A stretch of DNA of 64,000 nt from Oreohelix idahoensis. Its lineage: Eukaryota > Mollusca > Gastropoda > Stylommatophora > Oreohelicidae. Location: assembly GCA_024509875.1 (NCBI GenBank), contig JAMPIV010018783.1:248001-312000 (forward strand), read 5' to 3'. The notes below the pieces were generated by a model that saw nothing but the letters and a program-made list of their open reading frames with translations, had not been told where the DNA came from and did no database searches. How positions within the stretch are numbered: the stretch's first letter is position 1; every line of letters starts with the position of its first letter. Of the stretch, positions 54,548 through 64,000 are shown one piece after another. The translations under genes were made by a program, and so were the position numbers.

Positions 54548-56895
54548 CTAATTTATACTTTCTTTTTACACTGAGCACAATACATCACAAACATTGAGTT
54601 CAGAGCGTTAGGCCAACTGTCAGCTTCATCTGAAATACTTTATACCAGTATTTACCTCCTTAATGGTTACCACGCCTCTGCACTTCCAGCATTATTTCTG
54701 TCTAATCAATAATCTAGGTGTCAGTGTACTGTTTGGCCATTCCATGCAGTTTTACTTTCCTCCGACACCTTCTGTTCAGGCGGGAGCATTATAGGTTTTA
54801 CATCATGTTTGCTACTGAACTACACATATATACAGGCATAAATTAACAATTCACATTCAATTTTCATTACAAGATACTGAATGGTTTAAGCTTACCACAA
54901 TTCATAGAATAAACACAGATACGTTGATTAGCAATGAATTCTGGCACAAATTCCCATCTGCTTATGTTCCAGGCTTTTATTTAGCAAAATATGAGCTGGC
55001 TTCAACGCACTGTGGCTTTATCAAGCTTATTTGCACTAGTGGTCTCGAACTAACGCTCCTAAGTGAGTATATCAGCGAGTCTAGCCAATGGAGCCACGTT
55101 TCGACAAGTGTTTGAAAAAATGTTACCTTTTCACGTCTCCCCTAACAACGAAAGATAGTATTTATAGCCCGACCAATCGTGGTTAGTCTTTCATTTGTTG
55201 CGCTCCAATCAATTTGGAGTTTACATGGTAGGCTATTTCTGTAACGTAAGGTTTTGTTCAAACACGTTATAAAAAAATTTTATGAGCAGAAATGATTTTA
55301 TGTTGTCAGGCATCCCCACTATTTTATTTTGGTTATAATTTATTAATTCCTGGACTATTTGCGTAACGTTTTACATATTCTTTGTCAGCAAGCCCTAAGG
55401 AACCCAAATATCCAAATTTAAAAGAGCTACGTGGCTGCGTTCAAAATATGCAATTCCTTCTACCTCCTGTTTCGAAGATGTGCTGTCTGGGTACTGTAAT
55501 GTCTTCAAACGTAAACCCATCTATTGTTATCTTTCCTAATAAGCGTTTTTTATGATTTTAAAACCTAACTCTGGGAAGGGTAGTGTATTTTATCACTGTT
55601 CGTCCAAAAAAGTTAGTGCATGTAGTCTTACACGCGTGATGGCAGCATTTGTGTATCGCACGACGCGTGTTTAGTGTTCGGCTTTCTGCCTCTCCCTTCT
55701 CGCTATCCTTTAGTCCATCTGTCTTTTGTTTTTGGTAACATAGTGTAGAAAAAGACATGAATGGAATTTAAAATTTAGGTCAACTTGCATATTTCAAGGT
55801 TTTTCTTAGAAATACAGCACACGTTTCATTGAAGAAAGCGGGTATAATACAGTAAGCTTTTACTATCAACGTGAAAGCGTTACAATTTGCAGACGAAGCA
55901 GAAAACAAGGGGGATTTCGAGTACCTTCTGTGTGACAGCACTGTTATTTTACCATTGCTCTTTTCTTTATTAATTTTATTTGTTAGGCTTCATATTTACC
56001 TAATAATTTATATATGTGGATTAGAATATTCCACGACAGCTAGACGGGCGTAACAAAAGATTTAGGTCAGCCGTGTCTGGGAGTTTTGTTACCAGACCGA
56101 TGTTTACTTTGAAACAAACGGGGTAGAGAGATCAAGAGGGAATTGTATGGTTGAGATTTATTGGAAGTTGTTGTACATTAGTTGTTATTTGTTTCATTTT
56201 CAGCAGTTTCATGGCACAAATTGGGAGGGTGTAACCTGCCTTCCAGTTTACAACTGAAAGTTGTTGTCTCAGGAGCCAAGGGCTCGAGATATCGTCAGAG
56301 GTGAAGAGCACTGGTGATGCGGTGGTTACTGGCGCCAAGTACGTCTCCAGCAGTAAAAAGAAGAAGTTCAATTGCAGTGAAGCATTCTTCAGCGTGAACG
56401 GATTTCTTAAAATCCCGAGCTCTAAGCTCATATCCACACACGAAACAAAGGCGCGTGGCTTGGTGTTGTCGTTTAAATTTGGTCATAATAAAACCGACAG
56501 CCCTAAACCCAAAGAGGGGTAACCGGGCAAGTGAATTAAGTTTCGTCAGTAGGGAAGCAGCTACATTCCGAGTCAAGTATCCAGTCTAAAAAAAACCCAA
56601 GTCATCAGCTACAATATTCGTTTGGAGGAGATAGGGTCAAAATTCCTTCCAAATGCACTAGAGAGAGAAGGGGCGTAGCGGAGAAGCCTCTCAGTAGGAA
56701 CCAGGAGTGTCAGACAGACACTGAACAGAGACATACTTATAAATTAGTCATTCAGATTGTGTAGGACTTTGAAAAGTTCAAATCAGCTTTCGGTGTAGGC
56801 AGTTAGTTAGGTCTACAGCTAGACCGTGGTGTTATTTAGTGGCGTGTATATCGCCTACAGCATTTGTAGCTGTGTAGGCAGTTAATTTAGTCATC
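54548..56895. other. Intron sequence, no gene seen
   Basis: Two overlapping opposed short frames at about 56295-56576 have no recognised domain. Nothing else supportable. Confidence 0.45.
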
Positions 56896-57297
56896 GTCAG
56901 TAGCAGGGCCGGCCCTAGGAATTTTGCCGCCCCGTGCAATACCATACCTTGCCGCCCCAGCCCAACCTCAAATTAACATTTGAAATTTTTAAAACCATTG
57001 TTAAACAAGCTTCAACATTAATTTCATGACCATTAGCCTAATTTTAAATAGTACCATTAATAATAATGTATTGATAAATTTATGAAAATACTGTAGAGTC
57101 ATAAAATAAACCATTCACTTTATTAGAGATAATTATATGAAATAAATGTACTTACATTACTTACATATAGGGATGTTCTTCTCATGTGGAACGATGAACT
57201 GTTGAGTCACAAACACTTAACTATAGTATGTACATGTTATAGTTTTTAGCACTATTTTCACATTATTTGAATTTATATTGTTTGAAGTATGTACTGC

Positions 57298-59777
57298 TTA
57301 AAAAGACACTTTTCTTGCTTTCATATTTGCAAAAGCAGAAATAAAGTCTGCGTAGTCTAATTTTTGACCGATTTCATGTTCAATTGAAATCATGGCAAGT
57401 CCTTCCAATCTAGTTTCGGCCATTGTTGAGTGTAAATAAGTTTTAATAAGCTTCACTTTTGAAAAACTACGCTCACCACTTGCTACCGTTACAGGCAAAG
57501 CTAGTAATATTCTTAAGGCTATAGCGACATTAGGAGCAATGTTATTTTCAATAATATAACGAAGAACTTCAATTGGCGGTGTATTTTCTGGTACTAATTT
57601 GGATACTACTTTCAGTTCATCACATTGCTCAATGGCATCAATGTCTCTATTTTCTTGATGTGTTAAAACGCCTTCTAGGTTTTTACATTTGTTTAAGAGC
57701 TCATTTGTCGTCTCAGATTTCAATTTAGGGATGTTATATAAAAAGGAAAAATGTGAACTGTGATGTTCCAATTGCTCGAACCTTTCTTCAATAGAATTAG
57801 TTGCAACATCAATAATAAAAAATAAAAATTCAATTTTGAATTTAGTTTTGGGATCCAAAATAGGTTCATCTCTTGCTTCATAGTTGTGTTGCTTTTTCTG
57901 CCGACGCACTCTAGTACATTCAAATGTTGGTATCAAATCAGGATCAGCTTAAACTTTCTCAGCTAATGTTGTAGCATCAGCAAGAAAATTTTGAAATGAT
58001 TCATCATTTCTGAGATTCTTAAGGCTTTGGAGAACATTTCTCAAAGTTGTTATGGCACTAGTCAATTCCATTTTTATGCTTTGCAACAGTTTACTTGCAA
58101 CATTAATTTCATTTAAAACATAGTGCAATATAACCAGACAACATAAAAATTTAAAATCTCTGAGTTTTAGGGCAAGGGTTTCATCTTCATGTCTCGTCAT
58201 TTTGTCTACTGACTTGTCATCAGCAATTTCTATCAATGCATCATAAAATTCCTCAATATAATATCTTAAAGGACGAATGGCCTCGATTCTAGATTCCCAG
58301 CGAGTTGTACTTAGTGGCTTGAGCGTTGGAGTTGTAATATGTTTCTTAAGGATTCCTCAACGCAGTGTTGACGCTGAGAAAAACACATACAATTTCTGAA
58401 CCGTTTAAAAAAATAAAACCCCTTCTCTAGATGACATCGCGGCATCATTGACCACCAAGTTGAGAGAATGAGAACAGCAAGGGATATAAAAAGCTCTCGG
58501 GTTCAAGTCCCTAATACGTTGTTGAACTCCTGAATGTTTTCCTTTCATATTTGATCCACTGTCATACCCCTGGCCATGCATGTTTGCGATTGGAATATCC
58601 ATGTCTGACAATTTTCTTAGAATGCATTCGGTTAACACTGAGCCTGTAGTGGCTTCTACAGCTATGAAACCAAGAAAATGCTCATGAATATTGATATCAT
58701 CTGGATTTGTATTAACAAATCTTACAATTAGTGTTAATTGTTCAATGTGACTTACATCGGGAGTACAGTCTGCAACTATGTTATAATATTTAGCTTTCTC
58801 CACCATAGAAATTATTTCTTTTTTTTATGGTTCCAGAGAGAAGAGCAATCAATTCATTTTGAATGTTTTTCCCAAGGTAATGTTGGGTCAATCCACGAGC
58901 TACTTTCATTAAATGTTCACACATAGCACTATCAAATCTGGCAATCAGTTCAACAAGCTTTAAAAAATTTCCATTGTTAGGGTCATATAATTTATCAGAT
59001 GTTCCATGAAATGGCAAGCACTGTTGGCTCAAGAACTGGACAATAGCAATTAGGCGTTCTATTATGCTCCTCCAGTGTCGAACTTCTGAATTTAATAACT
59101 TTTGTTGCATTGAATCAATTGTCTGTACTGATTGAAGCCTGGACGATAATTCAATCCACTTTGTATGGGACTCCAAGTGGTTTTTAGATTTTTCGTGTTC
59201 ATTAAGATATACATACAAATGACCCCAATCATCAGTAGTGAGTGACATTTTATTACAGGAAAACAACTTACAGCAGAAACAAAATACAGAATCTTTTTCT
59301 TTTGAATACACTAACCATGATCGATTAATATGTTCTCCATTGCTTAGCTTCCTAGTGTAAAAATTTAGTGACAATTTCCGACCATTAGAGCTGCGTGGAA
59401 AAACGAACTTACTTTTTGGTCTCTCTGGCAGGCCTTTTTTTACGATTTCCAGTCTTTCGGTATCGCTTAAAGAAGGATTCCATCTTGCCGGATCAGTGTA
59501 CCTCTTAAGTTCATCACTTAAATCTCTGGAATTGGAAACAGTCAAATCAGTCTCATTTTTGACATTGTTAGTAATATCTACGTTACTGGGGTCCGAGTTA
59601 GAAGTACTTGCCATGAGCTCAGAATCATTTGTTTCGGCACATTTGCTTATTTTCTTCTGTCCTACATCAGCTGTTTCAGTTTTTAGATATTTATGTAAAG
59701 CCCCGCTATGTTTTTGAATATCGCGTTCTTTTTCCAGTTTCCGTTTCCGATATTCGGCACCTGTTGGTTTTGTCTTT
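57298..59777 (-). pseudogene. hAT transposase, ZMYM1-like, frameshifted
   Basis: Reads from KPTGAEYRKRKLEKERDIQ near 59770 (no ATG in frame ahead of it) through MASTSNSDPSN. It then has a TTF-type zinc finger (FCFCCKLFSC...HLESH), a DUF4371-like core with FIAVEATTGSVLTE and GQGYDSGSNMKGKHSGVQ (catalytic Asp region), YIPCCSHSLNLVVNDA, and TTRWESRIEAIRP-like sequence. It ends in the hAT C-terminal dimerisation domain LALPVTVASGERSFSKVKLI. Breaks: a frameshift at a T7 run near 58800, another near 58360-58400, and a TAA near 57955. It would bind TIRs and carry out excision in the nucleus. Confidence 0.92.
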
Positions 59778-60326
59778 TATCGGACATTATATCTATTTGA
59801 ATATTAAAACTGTTTTAATAAACCCTACAATAAAATCTATTATTTAGTAATGAATGGAGGCTGAAGCACTGTACTTATTTCCATAAAATGTTTAAAAAAC
59901 TTATTTATCACTGTAACACATAGCACACTAACACTGAGCAAAATCAACTTCCTTGAATACACACTCGAAAACAACTGAAACATTCGAGCCGCCAACGTAG
60001 AACGGTCGATAAAAAAATTAATTCCTGATTCCCACGCCAAGTTAATTAATTCCCGTCTCTCGTTCAGCCATGCCGGAAGATTTATCGTGGCGGTCTTCAG
60101 TTGACCACTGAAATATAATCCTCTGGGAACCACTGTGGTTTCGACCAAGCGAATAAATTGTACTGACGTCCCTAAATAAATACCTTTTAGTGCCTTTGTG
60201 GGAGACGATAGCATTGGGATCGTATGGCAGAACTATTAGTGAAGACTTGAAAAACAACTAAAGAACAGACCGCAGGTGCAAATATTTTGTAGAGGAAACA
60301 GACAAAATGTGAAGGAATAGAAAAGT

Positions 60327-61342
60327 CATCATCATCAGTTGCCATCTCCACAACGAAGGTTGGCTGTAATGGATCTCCAACGTCTTCTGTCTCTTGTCTT
60401 GATGGTGCACTCTGATAGACTCTTTCCTGTCCATCTCTTGATGTTGTCTTCCCACTTATAGCGCTGTCTTCCCCTTGCACGTTTGCCTTCAACTCTCCCT
60501 TCTGTTATGGTCTTCTGCAAGGTGTTATGCCTTTTTATGTGGCCAAAGTATTTTAGCTGTCAAACTTTGACCTCCCTCATTAGTTCTCTTTTCATCCCTA
60601 GATTTTCTAGGACCTCCTTATTTGTTTTCATCTCTTTCCATGAGATACGCCCCATTCTTCTATATATCCACATTTCAAGAGCCGCAATTCTTTCTTCCAA
60701 CTGCTTATTCATCGTCCATGTTTCTGCACCATACAGAAATGCAGAATATATATAACACTTTATGATTCTCAGTTTTAATTTGTGAGATAACTGTTTGGAT
60801 GTCAGTATATGTTTCATGTTGTTGAATGTAGCTTTGGCCATTCCTATTCTCTTCTTGATTTCTGTTTCACATCTGCCATCTTCTGTTATTATATGACCGA
60901 GATATACGTAGCTCTTGACTTGTTCCAGGATTTCCCCATTTACGCTTATCTTTAATGTGGGTTTATCGTCTGTTTTGCTAATTATCATAGTTTTTGTTTT
61001 CTCAGTATTAATGTCGAGTCCATATTCATGACTTATACTGTTCACTTGCTTCACTAGTTCTTGTAACTCCTGTTCGCTTTCAGCTAACAACACGGTATCA
61101 TCTGCATATCTAAGGTTGTTTATTGACCTTCCACTGATGTTCAGTCCTGGTATTTCCTGTATCTGTTTGAAAATTTTTTCGGTGTATAAATTAAATAGGC
61201 AGGGGGACAGCACACAACCTTGTCTGACACCTCTTTTTATGTCTATGTATGGTGAATAATTCCTTCCAGATCTTACTGTGGCAGTTTACTCCCAATAAAG
61301 GTTACTGAGTATTCTTATATCTTTTCCATCAATACCTATAAT
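60327..61342 (-). mobile_element. LINE-D, 5'-truncated RTE-like LINE
   Basis: Inserted in the hAT element with the 11-bp duplication AATAGAAAAGT (60316-60326, 61343-61353). The minus strand encodes GVRQGCVLSPCLFNLY, LRYADDTVLLAES (YADD active site), YVYLGHIITEDGR, YGAETWTM and a post-RT region (GHIKRHNTLQKTI, KRARGRQRYKWEDNI). It ends in a (GAT)n tail. A stop near 61285 and one after REVKV (60560) disrupt it. Confidence 0.92.
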
Positions 61343-61394
61343 AATAGAAAAGTAAGGAATTTTAAAATAATTTAGACGAAACCTTCGAACACTC

Positions 61395-61538
61395 CGTGAC
61401 ACCATCTACAGAGGGTTTATTTCAGGAGCCGTTCAGGTTATTCAGTCAAAATCTCCTACAAATGCCCGCGCCCGGGCTTGAACCTTGAACACCTGATCGC
61501 TAGCGCAGTGTGGTAACCATTACACCAGCGCGGCTCCC
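61395..61538 (-). mobile_element. tRNA-SINE family S3, copy 2
   Basis: Minus-strand head GGGAGCCGCGCTGGTGTAAT and B box GGTTCAAGCCCGGG, then CTGAATAACCTGAACGGCTC and GATAAACCCTCTG-like sequence as in 53303-53579. Its 3' part differs and the target duplication is not resolved. Confidence 0.85.
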
Positions 61539-61662
61539 AGGCGGAATATTTTGGCGGGATTTTAAAAATAAGTAAAAAGATTTTTTTCCGCCCCCCCCAA
61601 AGCTTGCCGCCCCATGCAAATGCACGTGTTGCACCGTCAGTAGAGCCAGCCCTGGTCAGTAG

Positions 61663-62439
61663 GACAGTGACAGTGGTAACCTTAGGATAGTTAATAGTGG
61701 TGGCTCTGAAGTTAGAGACCCCACCGAGTAAATTAGTTTGTTTAACCCTTAACTTTCTTTCCTGCAGGTTGAGGGGAGGGTGACATTGTGGGTTTACCAT
61801 TTGTAATCATTTTAATTGTTTGTTCTTTTCAGGTGTGCGAACACGCACTTTATTTATTTGATATGTACTTTATTTTGTGGTGTAAATAAACTTTAAACAA
61901 TATACTGGATCAGGTTCTTTCTATCTAACTATACTGTACGTATATATTTGTCTGTATAGTGTGTCTGTGGTCTTAGTTAAACCTATCTCCTTTTTTTATA
62001 GGTAGTCAGAGGGGTGAGTCTATAGCTATTATTGAAGTCATGAGTGGCGAGGGAGAGTCAATCTAGGTTCTCACCCTCGAAGCCAATAGTCTCATCTTTC
62101 CACATTCACTGTCATTTAACCTCAAAATCTATCTTCTCTGGCTGTTCTCATACTAGGGTCTTGTCTTACACTCAGACATAACTCTGTACTTAAATCCTGG
62201 TTGAACCGCTTCATGCAAAAAATATTAAAATGTTCTGCAAAGATAAAAACCGCTGTAAACGAGAGCTGTCCTTTTCTGCAAAACATATAATCCACACCGA
62301 CTACTTAAATTTAATGTGACTGGTTGATTATTTTTAGTGTGGACCACAGTTTTGTCATGGATGTTCATACCCTATGTACCAGGAATCCAGCAGAGAGTCA
62401 TTTATGGTATTCCAGATAATCCAATAATATGGCACGAAA
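61663..62439. other. Intron sequence right of hAT, no gene seen
   Basis: Unassigned. Contains AATAAA at about 61885 in a T-rich context, which could be a polyadenylation signal of a decayed element. Continuous with 56.9 kb before the hAT insertion. Confidence 0.45.
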
Positions 62440-63095
62440 GGGTTATGGGAATATTGCTTACAGAAAAAGTAAGAATATTAAGGGAAAATTGCTTAAGAAA
62501 AAGTAAGAATATTAAGGGAATATTACAAGGTGCCAACACCAACAAAGAACTGCTTGCTTAGAGCAGTCATGAAGAAATGCACACAATCATAGCAGGCAGA
62601 TGCTGGAATGGAGTTGGCAATGCCCTAAGAATAGATCCAGACACCATCACCAGAACTGCTGTGTTATAAAAACCCAAAACAACTTGACAGAGAAGATGTG
62701 GAAGCTCAGATGTAAAGCATGAACCAGCATTGGGGTACTGTGCAAAGGATGGCTGGCCACTGACCGAGCAAAGTTGAGACAGTTTGTTCCTGCCCTACAG
62801 GATGCCACTAGGCATGAAGGTTACTGATTGCTTGGTTAGTCATCAGCTAAGGATCCAAGAAGAAAATGATGAAAGGACAAGGATATTAAGGGAATCTTGC
62901 TTAAAACAAAAAGTAAGCATACTAAAGGAATATTGCTTTAAGAAAAAGTAAGGATGATAAGGGAGTATTGTTTAAAGAAAAATAAGGATATTAAGGACAA
63001 ATTAAAAATTTAAAAAGGGAATATTGCATTAAGAAAATGGAATAAGGGAATATTGCCTACAGATAAAGTAAGGATACTAAAGACAAAATTGCTTT
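62440..63095. repeat. Degenerate 34-bp minisatellite, related to the exon 4 end
   Basis: About ten diverged units of the type GGAATATTGCTTAAGAAAAA-GTAAGGATATTAAGG at 62440-62538 and 62859-63095. The units resemble the exon 4 end plus donor at 49084-49115. The array is interrupted by a LINE-A fragment. Confidence 0.8.
62539..62858 (+). pseudogene. LINE-A 3' fragment, copy 3, decayed
   Basis: Translates in pieces as MHTIIAGRCWNGVGNALRID and PDTITRTAV, matching the LINE-A post-RT region, and ends with AGCTAAGGATCCAAGAAGAA, the family 3' end. Several stops. Confidence 0.8.
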
Positions 63096-63129
63096 AAAAT
63101 GATGTTATAATTGCTTTACTGATACCGGT

Positions 63130-63370
63130 ATCTAAAACAGCAACATGTACATGGGGCTGGCACCTCATCATGCAAAACAAGTTGCAACAAAAACCACACT
63201 GTAAGTGTACATGAATGCTTTGGTGTAACCACACTGCAAGTGTACATGAATGCTTTGGTGAAACCGCACTGTAAGTGTACATGAATGCTTTGGTGAAACC
63301 GCACTGCAAGTGTACATGAATGCTTTGGTGCAGGCTTCTTACAAAGGAGCAAGCAGCAGGTGGCTCCATG
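63130..63370. repeat. Dispersed element R, copy 4, with a short nascent array
   Basis: Starts with GGGGCTGGCACCTCATCATG. The core ACACTGTAAGTGTACATGAA-TGCTTTGGTG is repeated four times with a period of about 38 bp (63195-63332), then continues into CAGGCTTCTTACAAAGGAG as in the other copies. Confidence 0.8.
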
Positions 63371-63485
63371 TTTCTTGGATTTGAAAAGAGAAACTAATGG
63401 ATGAACATGTCACCAATTTTGTGAGAGTCCATCACATACGCTCTTGAAATGAAATTCTTTGATGTAATTTTTAATACATCGCCAG

Positions 63486-63657
63486 GACTTCCTGCGTGCA
63501 GATAAACAACAGGAGATTGATAAACTGACAGAGCACGTTAAATATTTGGAGGGCCAGTGCCGAGAACTTGGGGAGAGGAATAACAACATGACCGAGGAGT
63601 CTGTCAGCTGGAAGAAGAAATATCTTCAAGCGAAGGAAGAGGCGGAGAAGTTGAACG
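63486..63657 (+). CDS. CCDC62-like gene, exon 5
   Basis: 172 bp, starts after ATACATCGCCAG and ends AACG|GTAGGG in phase 1. Encodes DFLRADKQQEIDKLTEHVKY, LEGQCRELGERNNNMTEE and WKKKYLQAKEEAEKLN, a continuous coiled coil. The frame is compatible with exon 4. Whether an exon was missed between 49.1 and 63.5 kb cannot be told. Confidence 0.87.
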
Positions 63658-64000
63658 GTAGGGAGGTTGTTGTTGTGTCATGAAGAGAGGTTGATCTGTA
63701 GAAAGGTTGTTGTGTTGTGAAGAGAGGTTGAGCTGTATGAAGGTTGTTGTAGCATCATGAAGAGAGGTTGAGCTGTAGGAAGGTTGTTGTAGCATCATGG
63801 AGAGAGGTTGAGCTGAAGGAAGGTTGTTGTAGTATTATGAAGAGAGGTTGAGCAGTAGGAAGGTTGTTATAGCATCATGAAGAGAGTTGAGCTGTAGGAA
63901 GGTTGTTGTAGTATTATGAAGAGAGGTTAAGTGATAGGAAGGTTGTTGTATCAAGAAGAGATGTTGAGCGTTAGGAAGGTTGTTAGATCATAAAGAGGTT
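63658..64000. repeat. 41-bp minisatellite beginning at the exon 5 donor
   Basis: About eight units of roughly 41 bp carrying GAAGAGAGGTTGAGCTGTAG and GAAGGTTGTTGTAGCATCAT, running to the window end. The exon 5 end and donor (GAGAAGTTGAACGGTAGGGAGGTT region) aligns with the unit, as if the exon-intron border had been the seed. Confidence 0.92.

Larger units (their letters stand above)
56904..61654 (-). mobile_element. hAT element (ZMYM1/DUF4371-like transposase) with nested LINE-D and SINE
   Basis: 4751 bp with inverted ends CAGGGCCGGCCCT and (reversed) CAGGGCTGGCTCT, flanked by a perfect 8-bp duplication GTCAGTAG (56896-56903, 61655-61662). Just inside both ends the GCCGCCCC-TGCAA motif recurs. 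The transposase is on the minus strand. The part between the transposase start and the right end contains LINE-D and a tRNA-SINE. Confidence 0.95.
32070..63657 (+). other. Host gene, partial: CCDC62-like coiled-coil protein, five exons
   Basis: Five plus-strand exons with compatible phases join to one reading frame of about 300 codons. The protein is a Ser/Pro-rich leader followed by long heptad-like Glu/Lys/Gln-rich coiled coil. The segment NKQRQEIQLLMEELGNRDQE followed by LNDLVMSHQKQV, and the EMEAQNQKLNSS...AREQELLSLLKEK region, recall vertebrate CCDC62, a testis-rich nuclear-receptor coactivator-type coiled-coil protein. The resemblance is from memory, not from a search. More exons must lie outside the window to the right and possibly to the left. 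All transposons from 34 to 63 kb lie in its introns. Confidence 0.65.

Overview
This is a repeat-dominated stretch of animal nuclear DNA, not bacterial. It has spliced exons with GT/AG borders, SINEs with tRNA-like heads, RTE-type and I-type LINEs, Ty3/gypsy elements, piggyBac and hAT transposons, and several minisatellites. The repeat mix suggests a marine invertebrate, most likely a mollusc or other lophotrochozoan. That is a guess, because no lineage marker such as rRNA or mtDNA is present.

Layout. 1-4357 is an 85-bp satellite array of about 51 units that enters the window from the left. 4951-18620 is an RTE-type LINE (LINE-A, minus strand) split by two insertions: a 2.07-kb TG...CA element that looks like a solo LTR (5539-7610, TSD CTTTG), and a Mag-like Ty3/gypsy element (8212-16495, TSD ATATG). 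The gypsy element itself holds a SINE (12559-12803) and, in its 3' LTR, LINE-B (13341-16447), which holds LINE-C (14592-16391). This nest is four levels deep, and each of these insertions has a resolved target-site duplication. 18.6-31.8 kb is a patchwork of LINE fragments (families A-H), SINEs, a hAT MITE and minisatellites. In this stretch one LINE carries two arrays (33-bp and 20-bp units) that grew out of its own C-terminal coding sequence.

32070-63657 holds five exons of one host gene on the plus strand. It encodes a coiled-coil protein that resembles CCDC62. Its introns are swollen by insertions. The largest intron (34278-48996) contains a 9.55-kb Ty3/gypsy-type element (39195-48749) with 2.45-kb nearly identical LTRs and the pol order protease-integrase-reverse transcriptase-RNase H. 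That is the Ty1/copia-like order known from Gmr1-type elements, and its gag has a SCAN-like region. The next intron holds a deleted piggyBac (50054-52281), a tRNA-SINE, and a hAT element (56904-61654) that itself contains LINE-D and a further SINE. Minisatellites that contain copies of the exon 3' end plus splice donor follow the last two visible exons.

No transposon copy here appears intact: each coding region shows stops, frameshifts, truncation or internal deletion. Family assignments come from motifs read by eye; no database search was run.
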